Notes: a model not told the origin generated them from the letters alone. 64,000 nucleotides of DNA from UBA4479 sp963974935 (GCA_963974935.1 CAXBEV010000008.1:95009-159008), one strand, 5' to 3'. Shown: positions 16,723-26,461, counted from the first letter of the stretch. A program made the numbers and translations.

Positions 16723-17462
16723 TATGCGGCCTCCCGCAACAGCGCCACCGCCTCGGTCGGATCAATACGACCGTCGTACACGGCACGACCCGAGATCACG
16801 CCTTCGAGTTTGCCGGCACCTTGCGCCAGCGCCACTTCAAGATCCTGCATCGACGAGACGCCACCAGATAGAATCACCGGCATATCGACGGCATCGGCAA
16901 GCGCCAGCGTCGCGTCGAGGTTGGGACCCTGCATCGCGCCGTCGCGACCGATGTCGGTGTGGATCAAGGCCGCCGCACCGGCATCTTGGAATTGTTTCGC
17001 AAGCTCAATGACCTCAATCGTCGTCGCTTCGGCCCAGCCTTGAACGGCGACAAAGCCGTCTTTGGCATCAATGCCGATGGCGACTTGGCCCGGGAACGCT
17101 TTACACGCTTGGCGCACCAAATTCGGATCACGCACGGCAGCAGTGCCCAAGATCACGCGCTTAAGACCCCGTGCGAGCCAATTTTCGATGGTCTGCATAT
17201 CGCGAATGCCGCCGCCCAACTGCACGTCGATGTCGACCGCATCCAAAACCGCCGTCACGGCATCGGCGTTTTCCGGCTTGCCGGCAAAGGCACCATCGAG
17301 GTCAACCATGTGCAACCAGGTGCAGCCGGCATCGGCAAAAATTTTCGCCTGCGCCGCCGGGCTGTCATTGAAGACCGTCGCTTGGTTCATATCGCCGTGC
17401 ACCAAGCGCACGCACTGGCCTTGCTTGAGGTCGATGGCTGGAAAAAAGATCACGGTTGCCAC
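16722..17462 (-). CDS. hisA: ProFAR isomerase (phosphoribosylformimino-AICAR ribotide isomerase)
   Basis: TIM-barrel isomerase, homologous to HisF, with IFFPAIDLKQGQCVRL (catalytic Asp11) and the phosphate-binding LGGGIRD and ILSGGVSS loops. Length is 246 aa. It overlaps the end of hisH by 13 bases, so the cluster is tightly coupled. Confidence 0.97.
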   Translation of the reverse strand: MATVIFFPAIDLKQGQCVRLVHGDMNQATVFNDSPAAQAKIFADAGCTWLHMVDLDGAFAGKPENADAVTAVLDAVDIDVQLGGGIRDMQTIENWLARGLKRVILGTAAVRDPNLVRQACKAFPGQVAIGIDAKDGFVAVQGWAEATTIEVIELAKQFQDAGAAALIHTDIGRDGAMQGPNLDATLALADAVDMPVILSGGVSSMQDLEVALAQGAGKLEGVISGRAVYDGRIDPTEAVALLREAA

Positions 17463-18097
17463 CTTAAAAAGTTGGTGATGATACGAAGGCCCGCGGCCTG
17501 GCTTTTTTCGGGATGGAACTGCGTACCGACGATATTGTCGCGCCCGACCGCTGCCGTCACCGGCCCGCCATAGTCGGTCGTCGCCAAAACCTGTGCCGCA
17601 TCATCTGTCACCAAATGATACGAGTGCACGAAATACACATGCTCACCGGTTTCGATCCCTGCCAAAAGGGGGTGCGGCGCATCCGGCACCTGCAGGCTGT
17701 TCCAACCCATGTGCGGAATTTTCAGCGTCGGGTCCGTCGGGACGATGCGATCTACGTTGCCGGGAATCCATCCGAAACCTTCGGTCTCGCCATGCTCCAA
17801 GCCACGCGTCGCCATCAACTGCATGCCGACACAAATCCCAAAGAACGGTTTGCCGCTGTCGACGTGAGCAGTCAGCGCGTCCGGCATGCCGGCGACCGCA
17901 AACAAACCCCGCTTACAATCGGCGAACGCGCCAACGCCCGGCAACACGACACGGTCCGCGGCGGCGACGGCTTTCGGATCATCGGTGACATGGATAGTCA
18001 TCGCCAAGCCGGCTTCCATGGCAGCACGTTCAAACGATTTCGCGGCAGAGCGCAAATTACCCGAGCCGTAATCAATGATGGCGACGGTTTCAGTCAT
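17450..18097 (-). CDS. hisH: Imidazole glycerol phosphate synthase, glutaminase subunit
   Basis: Class I glutamine amidotransferase that feeds ammonia to HisF. Starts VAIIDYGSGNLRS, the nucleophile elbow is GICVGMQL, and the C-terminal His/Glu dyad lies in GTQFHPEKSQ. Length is 215 aa. Sits between hisA and the small DUF2628 gene, overlapping the latter by 1 base. Confidence 0.97.
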   Translation of the reverse strand: MTETVAIIDYGSGNLRSAAKSFERAAMEAGLAMTIHVTDDPKAVAAADRVVLPGVGAFADCKRGLFAVAGMPDALTAHVDSGKPFFGICVGMQLMATRGLEHGETEGFGWIPGNVDRIVPTDPTLKIPHMGWNSLQVPDAPHPLLAGIETGEHVYFVHSYHLVTDDAAQVLATTDYGGPVTAAVGRDNIVGTQFHPEKSQAAGLRIITNFLRWQP

Positions 18098-18489
18098 TAC
18101 GCATAAATGCCGTTGGCGTCGATATCGGCGTCATCCAGAAAGCGTCGCTCGGCCTCGTCTACTGATTTGCCGGACGCCATGGCGACCTCATCAAAGCCCT
18201 TGTCGGCCAGCGCCCAAGCACGAAGGTCGTTGCCGATAAATCCAATCGCCAATGCGGCGGCCAAGCTGCAAATGCTCTCAGCCTCGCTGCCGAGTCCAGC
18301 TGCACGGGGCGCCCAACCGGCCAACGCGACAATCGCAAAAATGCCGAGCGCCTGCCACCACATGCGGTTCCACAACGCCCAAAACGCCGTAAAGAAAAAC
18401 GCCGGCCAACAGAAACCCTGTTTAACGAACACCAGATCGGATGCGGCGTCACGACCGAGATTTCGCAGAAACACAGAATACATCTTCAT
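18097..18489 (-). CDS. DUF2628 small membrane protein
   Basis: About 130 aa, starting MKMYSVFLRNLG. Two or three hydrophobic segments (FCWPAFFFTAFWALW, WWQALGIFAIVALAG, SICSLAAALAIGFIG) followed by a soluble tail resemble DUF2628 proteins. Molecular role unknown. It is embedded in the his cluster between hisB and hisH and is probably co-transcribed. A longer frame to 18633 would overlap hisB and lacks sense. The start could also be the ATG two codons in. Confidence 0.8.
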   Translation of the reverse strand: MKMYSVFLRNLGRDAASDLVFVKQGFCWPAFFFTAFWALWNRMWWQALGIFAIVALAGWAPRAAGLGSEAESICSLAAALAIGFIGNDLRAWALADKGFDEVAMASGKSVDEAERRFLDDADIDANGIYA

Positions 18490-18508
18490 GAGAGACGACG
18501 CCCCGTGG

Positions 18509-19096
18509 TCAGAGCATACCCTTGGTGGACGGTACCTCGTCGGCTTTGCGCGGATCGATCTCGATCGCTTGACGCAACGCCCGGGCGAGGCCCTTGTAAC
18601 ACGACTCAACAATATGATGATTGTTCTCACCATACAGGTTTTCGACGTGCAGCGTGATGCCCGCAGCTTGGGCGAAGGCTTGGAACCATTCTTTGAAAAG
18701 TTCCGTGTCCATGTCGCCGAGCTTCGGCTTGGTGAAGTTTACGTGCCAAATTAGATACGGACGGTTCGACACGTCCAACGCGATCCGAGACAACGTTTCG
18801 TCCATCGGAATCAACGCCGAGCCATACCGCGTGATGCCCTTGCGATCACCCAAAGCCGCGCTGAAGGCTTCACCGATGGCGATACCGGTATCTTCGGTGG
18901 TGTGGTGAAAATCGATGTGCAGATCACCGGTCGCTTTGACGGTCAGGTCCATCAAGCTGTGTCGCGATAACTGCTCAAGCATGTGATCGAGAAAACCGAT
19001 TCCGGTCGATACGTCATAGATTCCCGTGCCGTCGAGATCGAGGCTCACGGAAATCGAGGTCTCTTTGGTTTGGCGCTCAATTGTCGCGGTGCGCAT
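18509..19096 (-). CDS. hisB: Imidazoleglycerol-phosphate dehydratase
   Basis: Monofunctional HisB dehydratase (IGP to imidazole acetol phosphate). It has the manganese-binding motifs FLDHMLEQLSRH, DFHHTTEDTGI, NRPYLIW and ENNHHIVES. I chose the ATG at 19096 because GGAGAG lies just upstream; an ATG at 19111 would add 5 residues. First gene of the minus-strand his run and divergent from hslV. Confidence 0.97.
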   Translation of the reverse strand: MRTATIERQTKETSISVSLDLDGTGIYDVSTGIGFLDHMLEQLSRHSLMDLTVKATGDLHIDFHHTTEDTGIAIGEAFSAALGDRKGITRYGSALIPMDETLSRIALDVSNRPYLIWHVNFTKPKLGDMDTELFKEWFQAFAQAAGITLHVENLYGENNHHIVESCYKGLARALRQAIEIDPRKADEVPSTKGML

Positions 19097-19274
19097 GCGG
19101 GCTCTCCACATCGTCTAAATGACTTCGGCGTTCTTCTAGCAGGTCGTTTCCAGCTTCACCAGCCCCGACGCGGCTTTGACGTTCTCACGCCACCGCCTTG
19201 ACCGGGCTGGATGATCAGACCAAATACATCTTCTATGCCTTTTAATACACGCAAACCTGTTTTGGGGAGTTTCT

Positions 19275-19826
19275 ATGGCGAGTGACAGCCCGCTGCCATC
19301 TTGGCACGCAACGACGATCTTATCGATCCGTAAAGGCGGTGAGGTCGTGATCGCAGGTGACGGCCAAGTCAGCCTCGGCGACACGATCATCAAAGGGAAT
19401 GCCCGCAAAGTGCGTAGGCTTGCCGGTGATAACGTGATCGCCGGGTTCGCCGGGGCCACCGCCGATGCGTTCACCTTGTTTGAACGCCTGGAAGCCAAGC
19501 TGGAACAGTATCCTAACCAATTGATGCGGGCCGCCGTCGAGCTTGCGAAAGACTGGCGGACGGATCGCTACCTGCGCCGCTTGGAAGCGATGATGGCGGT
19601 CGCCGACAAAGACGTGTCGTTGATCCTGACCGGTAACGGCGACGTACTTGAGCCGACCGACGGCATTATCGGAATCGGGTCCGGTGGCAATTATGCATTG
19701 TCGGCGGCGCGTGCCCTGATTGATATCGATGGTTTCGATGCCGAGACGATTGCCAGACGGTCGTTGGCCGTGGCCGGCGAGATTTGCGTCTACACCAACA
19801 CCAACGTAGTGATCGAAAAATTATGA
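19275..19826 (+). CDS. hslV: ATP-dependent protease subunit HslV
   Basis: Threonine protease core of HslUV (ClpQY). The catalytic threonines of mature HslV lie in HATTILSIRKGGEVVIAGDG, so a 12-residue N-terminal peptide must be removed. GNARKVRRL and the C-terminal YTNTNVVIEKL are family typical. Length is 183 aa. A TTGGGGAG leader precedes the ATG. The stop overlaps the hslU ATG (ATGA). Confidence 0.97.
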   Translation: MASDSPLPSWHATTILSIRKGGEVVIAGDGQVSLGDTIIKGNARKVRRLAGDNVIAGFAGATADAFTLFERLEAKLEQYPNQLMRAAVELAKDWRTDRYLRRLEAMMAVADKDVSLILTGNGDVLEPTDGIIGIGSGGNYALSAARALIDIDGFDAETIARRSLAVAGEICVYTNTNVVIEKL

Positions 19827-21133
19827 GCAGCTTTACCCCGCGCGAAATCGTTTCCGAACTGGACCGCTACATCGTCGGCCAAAACGACGCCAAGAAAGCG
19901 GTCGCCATCGCACTCCGCAATCGCTGGCGTCGGCAGCAACTTAATGATGATATGCGCGACGAAGTATTGCCGAAGAATATCTTGATGGTCGGGCCGACCG
20001 GTGTTGGCAAAACAGAGATCGCGCGCCGCCTCGCGAAACTCGCACAGGCGCCGTTCATCAAGGTCGAGGCGACCAAATTCACCGAAGTCGGCTACGTCGG
20101 ACGAGACGTCGAGCAAATCATTCGGGATCTCTTGGAAGCCGCGATCCATATGAGCCGCGACGCGAAGCGGAAAAACGTCCAGGCGACAGCAGAGCTTAAT
20201 GCTGAAAACCGTGTTGTCGATGCGCTCACCGGCGAGAATGCCTCGAAAGAAACCAAAGAACGCTTCCGCACCATGCTGCGCAACGGCGAACTTGGCGATC
20301 GCGAGATCGACCTTGAGCTAAGCGATAGCGGCGGCGGGGGCATGCCGACCTTAGACATCCCCGGCATGCCAGGCGCACAGATGGGCATGCTCAATCTGAA
20401 CGATATGTTCGGCAAAGCCTTCGGCCAGAAAACCAAAAAGAAAACCATGACCGTGGATGCGTCCCACGAGATCTTAATTCGCGAAGAAGCCGACAAGTTA
20501 TTGGACGAAGAAGACGTGATGAGCGATGCCATTTCGAACGTTGAAAACAACGGCATTGTCTTCTTGGACGAGATCGACAAGATCACGGCCCGCGCCGAAC
20601 GTCAGGGCGCCGATGTCAGCCGCGAGGGCGTGCAGCGGGACCTATTGCCATTGATCGAAGGCACCACGGTGTCGACGAAACATGGGCCGGTGAAGACAGA
20701 TCACATCTTATTTATCGCATCTGGGGCGTTCCACGTCTCAAAACCATCCGACATGTTGCCGGAACTGCAGGGCCGCCTGCCGATCCGGGTCAGCCTGAAT
20801 GCCCTGACACGCGATGATTTCGTGCGTATCCTGATCGAGCCCGAAGCAAGCCTGGTGAAACAATACACCGCTTTGATGGGAGTCGAAGACCTCAGCCTGG
20901 ATTTCACCGAGGACGCGATTGCCGAAATCGCCGATCTGGCGGCAGAAATCAACCAAGGCGTCGAAAACATCGGCGCACGACGTCTGCATACGGTCATGGA
21001 AAAGCTACTCGAAGATGTCAGCTATTCCGCGTCGGAACGCAGCGGCGAAGTGCTCAGCATTGACGCCGCGTATGTGCGCGAGCAAGTGTCTGATCTAGCC
21101 CGTAACGCCGACGTCAGTAAATTCATTCTCTGA
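19823..21133 (+). CDS. hslU: HslU ATPase (unfoldase of HslUV)
   Basis: AAA+ unfoldase that feeds proteins to HslV. Starts MSSFTPREIVSELDRYIVGQ. Walker A is GPTGVGKT (57-64), the pore loop is GYVGRD (about 90-95) and Walker B is IVFLDEIDKI. A large I-domain lies between them, and the C-terminal end SKFIL inserts into HslV. The true start is the ATG at 19823 overlapping the hslV stop, giving 436 aa. An upstream in-frame ATG inside hslV is unlikely. Confidence 0.97.
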   Translation: MSSFTPREIVSELDRYIVGQNDAKKAVAIALRNRWRRQQLNDDMRDEVLPKNILMVGPTGVGKTEIARRLAKLAQAPFIKVEATKFTEVGYVGRDVEQIIRDLLEAAIHMSRDAKRKNVQATAELNAENRVVDALTGENASKETKERFRTMLRNGELGDREIDLELSDSGGGGMPTLDIPGMPGAQMGMLNLNDMFGKAFGQKTKKKTMTVDASHEILIREEADKLLDEEDVMSDAISNVENNGIVFLDEIDKITARAERQGADVSREGVQRDLLPLIEGTTVSTKHGPVKTDHILFIASGAFHVSKPSDMLPELQGRLPIRVSLNALTRDDFVRILIEPEASLVKQYTALMGVEDLSLDFTEDAIAEIADLAAEINQGVENIGARRLHTVMEKLLEDVSYSASERSGEVLSIDAAYVREQVSDLARNADVSKFIL

Positions 21134-21156
21134 AGATTTGGCGCTAAGATGTTGAT

Positions 21157-21546
21157 TTAATGCGTGGGACCGGTCGGTTGCGTGCCGACGCGAAGCCGGA
21201 CCTCGGCAATGATCCAATCCAGAGTTTCTTCGTCCATTTCATCGATGTGCACGGCGAGGAGGTTGGCAAGCTCGGTCGCCTTGGGATGAAGGCCTGCGGT
21301 TTTGACCGTCACTTTTGGATGCGACATTGTCGCCAAGCGTTTGATTTCCTCGGCGTCATCCCACATCAGGTCGAAATAACCCGCGATCTGCGCGACGAAG
21401 CCAGAGCTCGGGCGGCCCCGATGCCCGTGCTCAAGCGCGGACAAATACGCCGATGAGACATCCAAGTCGGTCGCCATCTGTTTCATCGTGATGCCGCGCG
21501 TCATGCGGTGTTCACGGATGCGTTTGCCAAAAGGTGTCATAATCAC
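21157..21546 (-). CDS. XRE-family transcriptional regulator
   Basis: Short DNA-binding protein with an N-terminal Cro/CI helix-turn-helix: RIREHRMTRGITMKQMATDLDVSSAYLSALEHG. The C-terminal half (about 60-129) is alpha-helical and of unknown role. A GTG start at 21546 is preceded by AGGTGG at good spacing; an ATG lies two codons in. Its stop faces the hslU stop across 23 bases. Targets unknown. Confidence 0.85.
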   Translation of the reverse strand: MIMTPFGKRIREHRMTRGITMKQMATDLDVSSAYLSALEHGHRGRPSSGFVAQIAGYFDLMWDDAEEIKRLATMSHPKVTVKTAGLHPKATELANLLAVHIDEMDEETLDWIIAEVRLRVGTQPTGPTH

Positions 21547-21578
21547 ACCGTAACCACCTAATTCTTAATATTTTATCG

Positions 21579-22178
21579 CTAACGGCGGCGTTTCACACGA
21601 ATATGCAAAGCACCTTCGCCGCCGTCTTGACGAGGCGCGTAAGAAAATCCTGCAACCCATTGACGCATCGGCAATTCATTGAGCCAGCGCGGCACCGCGT
21701 CTTTAAGCACGCCGGGTCGGCCATCTTCGCGGTCGCCCTTACCGGTGATCACACGCACCGTGCGGCGACCGGCATTGAAGCTTGCCGCCAAAAACGCTTC
21801 AAGGGCGCGGTGCGCGGCTGTTTGCGTATGCCCGTGCAGATCCAATGTGGCTTCAATATCAAGCTGGCCGCGTTTGAGGCGGCGCGCGGTGCTACGATCC
21901 ATACCCGGCATCACGCCGGGTGCTAAATTAGGGGCGGTCACTTTTAACGGTGCCGCAGGAGTCGCGACAATTGGAGGCAAGTTACGCGTTTTAGACTGTT
22001 TTCGGGCTTTTGGCTTTGTTGCGTCTGCCATGGCATCTTGAAAATCTGCCAAATCATCAAACGTCGGCAAATTTGGGGTCTCCGTGGCACGCCGCACGGA
22101 GCGGGTCACATGATCCCAAAGCGCGCGTTCTTCAACACTGAGCGGGCGACGGCGGCGGGTAGGTTTATCCGCCGCCAT
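21579..22178 (-). CDS. Smr domain protein
   Basis: 199 aa. The C-terminal Smr domain (about 108-199) has the signature TLDLHGHTQTAAHRALEAFL, then VRVITGKGDREDGRPGVLK; such domains have nuclease or DNA/RNA-binding activity. The N-terminal half is basic and Pro/Ala-rich. The ATG at 22178 lies 2 bases after the lutC stop; the longer frame to 22370 would run inside lutC. It ends the lutABC run on the minus strand. Confidence 0.9.
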   Translation of the reverse strand: MAADKPTRRRRPLSVEERALWDHVTRSVRRATETPNLPTFDDLADFQDAMADATKPKARKQSKTRNLPPIVATPAAPLKVTAPNLAPGVMPGMDRSTARRLKRGQLDIEATLDLHGHTQTAAHRALEAFLAASFNAGRRTVRVITGKGDREDGRPGVLKDAVPRWLNELPMRQWVAGFSYAPRQDGGEGALHIRVKRRR

Positions 22179-22180
22179 GA

Positions 22181-22888
22181 CTAAGCGTCCGCCGCAGTCG
22201 TCTCCAAGCCGTCGACGATCAGGATATGCAGGCGTTGCGGCCCGTGCGCGCCCAACAGAAGGGTCTGCTCGATGTCTGCCGTGCGAGATGGGCCGGTAAT
22301 CCAGTTCACCGTGCGGGGCAGGGTGCCGGGTCTGCCGGCAGCGTCCGCTTGCGCGCGCAAACGTTCCCATACCGCTTCATAGTTACCGGCGATATCATCC
22401 GCCGAAACGACAACGATGTGATCCAGCGGCAAAAAGTTCAGCGACGTCGGCGTATCGGGACCGGACACCATGACGAGGGTGCCGGTTTCCGCAACACCGC
22501 CCAATGCGACGCTGACCGAGACCGGATCATCGCCATTAGCGCGACCATCAAGCACTTCAATCGACGTATCTTCCGCCCAGCGTAAGTTTTTCAGGCCCGG
22601 ATGTGGCGCGATCTTGATCGCCGCCGGCAGTTGATGCTGGCGTAAATAAGCCGCAACTGCATTTGGTACGTCACCGAAATGACTGAGTTCAGAGACGGTT
22701 GCATTCACTTTCTCTGCTTCTTGTTTAAAAAGCGCAACCCGTTGATCTTTTGGAAGGTCGCCGCGCGCAGGAATAAGGTTTTTTCGGTGCGCTTGCATGT
22801 GATCAAGCGCATCATTTCCGCTTGCTGATGTCGTAGCACGTCCAAGTTTTGCCTTTAATTTGCCAAGAATGTGATCTCTACCGCTCAT
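22181..22888 (-). CDS. lutC: Lactate utilization protein C (LUD domain)
   Basis: LUD-domain subunit of the LutABC iron-sulfur L-lactate oxidation complex. It begins MSGRDHILGKLKAKLGR and holds VSVALGGVAETGTLVM and SLNFLPLDHIVVV, followed by the conserved NWITGPSRTADIEQTLLLGAHGP. Length is 235 aa. It overlaps lutB by 4 bases. Confidence 0.93.
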   Translation of the reverse strand: MSGRDHILGKLKAKLGRATTSASGNDALDHMQAHRKNLIPARGDLPKDQRVALFKQEAEKVNATVSELSHFGDVPNAVAAYLRQHQLPAAIKIAPHPGLKNLRWAEDTSIEVLDGRANGDDPVSVSVALGGVAETGTLVMVSGPDTPTSLNFLPLDHIVVVSADDIAGNYEAVWERLRAQADAAGRPGTLPRTVNWITGPSRTADIEQTLLLGAHGPQRLHILIVDGLETTAADA

Positions 22889-24339
22889 CGCATGATCTTT
22901 CTACGAATAAGCTCGCCGCTTTGATCGCCACGGGCGCCTTTGTGGTATTGGCTGATAAACGTATCACCTGTTGGCGCCGCAAGGTCTCGTTTCGAAGTCC
23001 AACCGCCTGCGAACGGCACCGATTTGAACCGTCCGGCACCACCGAACTGACCCATCACCGCAATTCCCAACGTCATCACACGCCGATAAATTTTCGGTCG
23101 CTTCGCCAACCAAGCCCAAGCGTGCAGCGCCCATCGCGCCTGTTTGGAGCCGATTTCTGCGCGATATTGTCGTTCGCGCCATTTACGCAACATTTTCGGC
23201 AACGGAATGCGCATCGGACAGACGCTTTCACACTTTCCGCACAGCGTGGACGCATTTGGAAGGTGCTGCGCATCTTCCATACCGATCAAACTGGGGATCA
23301 ACACCGCGCCCATCGGCCCGGAATACACCCAACCATAAGCGTGGCCGCCGATGGATTTATAGATCGGGCAGTGATTGAGGCACGCACCGCACCGAATACA
23401 GCGCAACATTTCATGAAATTCGCTGCCGATCATATCGGTGCGGCCGTTGTCGAGCAGCACTACATGGTATTCCTCGGGCCCGTCCAGGTCATCTGGGCGG
23501 CGGGGGCCGGTGCAAAACGTGGTGTAGACCGAAATCTCTTGGCCGGTGGCCGAACGCGCCAATACCCGCAAAATGGTTGAAGCATCTTCGAGGGTCGGGA
23601 CGATTTTTTCGATACTCGCGATCACCACATGCACACGGGGCAGATTGTTGGTGAGGTCCGCATTGCCTTCGTTCGTGACCAAAACGTTTGTCCCGGTCTC
23701 GGCGATCAGCATATTCGCACCGGTCAGACCGACATCGGCCCGCAGGAATTTTTCGCGCAGCTTACCCCGCGCTTCTTCGAGCAGGGCACGCGGCTCTTCC
23801 AAAGGTCGATTTGCGGCTAGATCGATATGCGCATTCCGAAATGTTTCCGCGACCTGCTCTTTCGACAGATGAATTGCCGGGGCGATGATATGGCTCGGCG
23901 GTTCTTTGCGCAGCTGGATGATATATTCGCCGAGATCGGTTTCAATCGGCTCGATGCCGTTTTCTTCCAAAAAGCCATTTACCGCGATTTCTTCGGAAAT
24001 CATGGATTTACTTTTGGTGACGGTCTTGGCGCCGGCGTCCTGGCAGATTTTTAAGATCGTCTCGCGGGCGTCCGCCGCGGTTGCGCACCAATGCACGTGA
24101 CCGCCACTGGCAATGACCTTTTCTTCATACGCTTCAAGATACAGATCAAGGTTTTCCAAAACATGATTTTTAATGTCTCGCGCCTGATCACGGAGACCTT
24201 CGAATTCGGGCAAGCGCGCGGCGGCTTGCGCACGCTTCAGCGGAAAGCCAACCGCGAGTTTCGCCAACGCTTTTTGCAACGGGTCATCGGCAATAGCGCC
24301 CCGAGCATTGTTCTTAAAATTCAGCGAGGTGGAATCCAT
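22885..24339 (-). CDS. lutB: Lactate utilization iron-sulfur protein B
   Basis: 484-aa subunit of the LutABC complex. The N-terminal LUD region contains AKTVTKSKSMISEEIAVN. Two ferredoxin-type motifs follow, CIRCGACLNHCPIYKSIGGH and LCGKCESVCPMRIPLP, then a C-terminal DUF3390-type tail. Expected to move electrons from lactate into the respiratory chain. Tightly linked with lutA (9-base gap) and lutC (overlap). Confidence 0.94.
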   Translation of the reverse strand: MDSTSLNFKNNARGAIADDPLQKALAKLAVGFPLKRAQAAARLPEFEGLRDQARDIKNHVLENLDLYLEAYEEKVIASGGHVHWCATAADARETILKICQDAGAKTVTKSKSMISEEIAVNGFLEENGIEPIETDLGEYIIQLRKEPPSHIIAPAIHLSKEQVAETFRNAHIDLAANRPLEEPRALLEEARGKLREKFLRADVGLTGANMLIAETGTNVLVTNEGNADLTNNLPRVHVVIASIEKIVPTLEDASTILRVLARSATGQEISVYTTFCTGPRRPDDLDGPEEYHVVLLDNGRTDMIGSEFHEMLRCIRCGACLNHCPIYKSIGGHAYGWVYSGPMGAVLIPSLIGMEDAQHLPNASTLCGKCESVCPMRIPLPKMLRKWRERQYRAEIGSKQARWALHAWAWLAKRPKIYRRVMTLGIAVMGQFGGAGRFKSVPFAGGWTSKRDLAAPTGDTFISQYHKGARGDQSGELIRRKIMR

Positions 24340-24348
24340 GGGTTGATC

Positions 24349-25146
24349 CTAATCCTTGCCGGTTTTTTGAGCGCCGTCGGGGCCAAGCGGCTCACCGATC
24401 GCAGGGGCTGCGGTCATGCCCGCCAGAACTTCCGCAGTATGACGCACCTGAATCGGAATGCCGCGACGCTGCAGGCGACCGGCGATGTTCATCAAACACC
24501 CTAAATCACCAGCCAGCAACGTATCCGCGCCGGTCGCGACCACATCGTCCACTTTGGCGTCGACCATTTTTTCCGAAATGTCCGGATACTTCACACAGAA
24601 CAAGCCGCCAAACCCGCAACAAGTCTCGGTCTCGTTGCCTTCAGAAAGGGTTAAACCTGTAACATTGCCCAGCAATGCGCGGGGCTGTTCTTTGATTTTC
24701 AACTCGCGCAACCCGGAGCATGAATCGTGATACGTTACCTTGCCATCGAACGCCGCCGACGGCGTGACCTTCAAGATATCATATAAGAACGACAACAACT
24801 CATGCGTTTTGTCGGCAACGGCCTGTGCACGGGCTTTCCACTCGGGGTCGTCTTCAAACAATACCGGATAGTGATGCGAGATCATGCCGCCACACGACCC
24901 GGACGGGACCACCACATAATCAAATTCTTCAAACGTCGCGATCACGCCCTTAGCAATATCAATAGTATCGGGATTATCGCCGGAATTATACGCCGGTTGA
25001 CCGCAACAGGTCTGCGCTTCGGGAACCGAAACCATGCAACCCGCATCTTCGAGCAGCTTCACCGCAGCGAAGCCGACAACCGGACGCATCAAATCGACGA
25101 GACACGTCGCGAATAAACCGACGCGGGGGGAGGGTGAATCAACCAT
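24349..25146 (-). CDS. lutA: Lactate utilization protein A (CCG-domain)
   Basis: Heterodisulfide-reductase-like subunit with two cysteine-rich CCG motifs: TCCGQPAYNSGD with the partner PSGSCGGMI, and TCCGFGGLFCVKYPDIS. The N-terminus VGLFATCLVDLMRPVVGFAA is typical. Length is 265 aa with a slightly extended tail. First gene of lutA-lutB-lutC-smr. Confidence 0.94.
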   Translation of the reverse strand: MVDSPSPRVGLFATCLVDLMRPVVGFAAVKLLEDAGCMVSVPEAQTCCGQPAYNSGDNPDTIDIAKGVIATFEEFDYVVVPSGSCGGMISHHYPVLFEDDPEWKARAQAVADKTHELLSFLYDILKVTPSAAFDGKVTYHDSCSGLRELKIKEQPRALLGNVTGLTLSEGNETETCCGFGGLFCVKYPDISEKMVDAKVDDVVATGADTLLAGDLGCLMNIAGRLQRRGIPIQVRHTAEVLAGMTAAPAIGEPLGPDGAQKTGKD

Positions 25147-25233
25147 AGTTTAAGAATGTGGTTTCCGGCCTATGAAGGCAAGACCGCAGGCGATGCACAC
25201 CCGATTAATTACCGGTGATCCACCGCGTGCGGG

Positions 25234-26451
25234 TTAATTAAATACCGGTGCCGGACGTGTCGCAGAGCGCGGCAATAAAACAAAATAAGAGCCTTTTTGC
25301 TTCATCAGACCGGCCCGCCGGGCTGCATCATTGCCAAAGCCCCAGAATACATCGCCGCGAACAGCGCCCTTAATGGCACTGCCGGTATCTTGCGCAACCA
25401 ACAGCCGTTGCAACGGCAATTTTTCATTCAAAGGATCTGTGGTGTCCAACCAAATTGGTACGCCCAACGGAAAGAACGTCCGGTCCACAGCAAGACTGCG
25501 GCCCGGCGTTAACGGAATCCCCTGTGCGCCAATCGGCCCGTCACCCTCAATCACACGGAAAAAGACGAACGATCTGTTTTGATTCATCAACTCGTTCGCG
25601 GCGTCCGGGTTTGTCGCAAGCCAATCGCGAATAGCCGGCGCAGTGACCTTTTCTAACGGCATTACATTTCGATTAACTAAGACACGACCGATAGATTTGT
25701 ACTCATGACCGTTGCGGCCCGCGTAGCCGACCCGCACGTGTGAGCCATCTTGTAACTTAATGCGGCCCGAGCCCTGGATATGCATAAAAAATGCATCAAC
25801 CGGACTATCAACCCAAAGAATTTCGAGCTCACGCCCTTTGAGGGCGCCGTCGTTAATTTCAGCCCGGGAATAATAAGGCACAACCGCATTGCCTTCCATT
25901 CGCCCAACCAATCTAGAACCCACATATATCGACCGAAAATCACCTAAATTGATCGAGATTATATCTTTAGGCCGTGCATAGATCGGGGTTTGAAATCCTT
26001 CTTGCGGCGCCCAACGACCGTTTAATTCGGGTTCATAATACCCGGTGAATAAACCGTTGGTGTCGTAATTTTCACCGACCCGGTAGGCAATAAAGCGAGA
26101 TTCGAAAAAATACTTCGCTTCAACCATATTGCCAGGGCGAATTTTGCGCGCATCGGCACAAATCGCGGCCCAGTCTTCGACGCGGCCCATGCGAAGGTCA
26201 GTGCCGAGCATCGAACTCGGGTCTTTCGCTTCAATTTTTTCGCAAGACCGGAGCAACGTCGGCAACACTGACGCGTGGTCATCGCCGTTCCAGCCTGGAA
26301 GATCTGGATAATCAGTGACACGCAGCGTCAATGATGATGCGTCTCGCTCTGAGGGCGGGGTCGGGATGGGAGCTATCGGTGCGCCACTACATGCGGTAAG
26401 CAGTGTCAACGCCGCGAAAGCCGCCAAACAAGCACCTTTCGTCGCCGACAT
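25234..26451 (-). CDS. mltA: Membrane-bound lytic murein transglycosylase A
   Basis: Lipoprotein (lipobox LLTAC about residue 21) that cleaves glycan strands to 1,6-anhydro-MurNAc products. The MltA core includes GYYEPELNGR, and the C-terminal 3D domain has LVAQDTGSAIKGAVRGDVFWGFG with the catalytic aspartate. The ATG at 26451 gives 405 aa with a normal signal peptide. A GTG three codons upstream is also possible. It lies 10 bases after the Tim44 gene. Confidence 0.93.
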   Translation of the reverse strand: MSATKGACLAAFAALTLLTACSGAPIAPIPTPPSERDASSLTLRVTDYPDLPGWNGDDHASVLPTLLRSCEKIEAKDPSSMLGTDLRMGRVEDWAAICADARKIRPGNMVEAKYFFESRFIAYRVGENYDTNGLFTGYYEPELNGRWAPQEGFQTPIYARPKDIISINLGDFRSIYVGSRLVGRMEGNAVVPYYSRAEINDGALKGRELEILWVDSPVDAFFMHIQGSGRIKLQDGSHVRVGYAGRNGHEYKSIGRVLVNRNVMPLEKVTAPAIRDWLATNPDAANELMNQNRSFVFFRVIEGDGPIGAQGIPLTPGRSLAVDRTFFPLGVPIWLDTTDPLNEKLPLQRLLVAQDTGSAIKGAVRGDVFWGFGNDAARRAGLMKQKGSYFVLLPRSATRPAPVFN

Positions 26452-26461
26452 CTGCCACACG

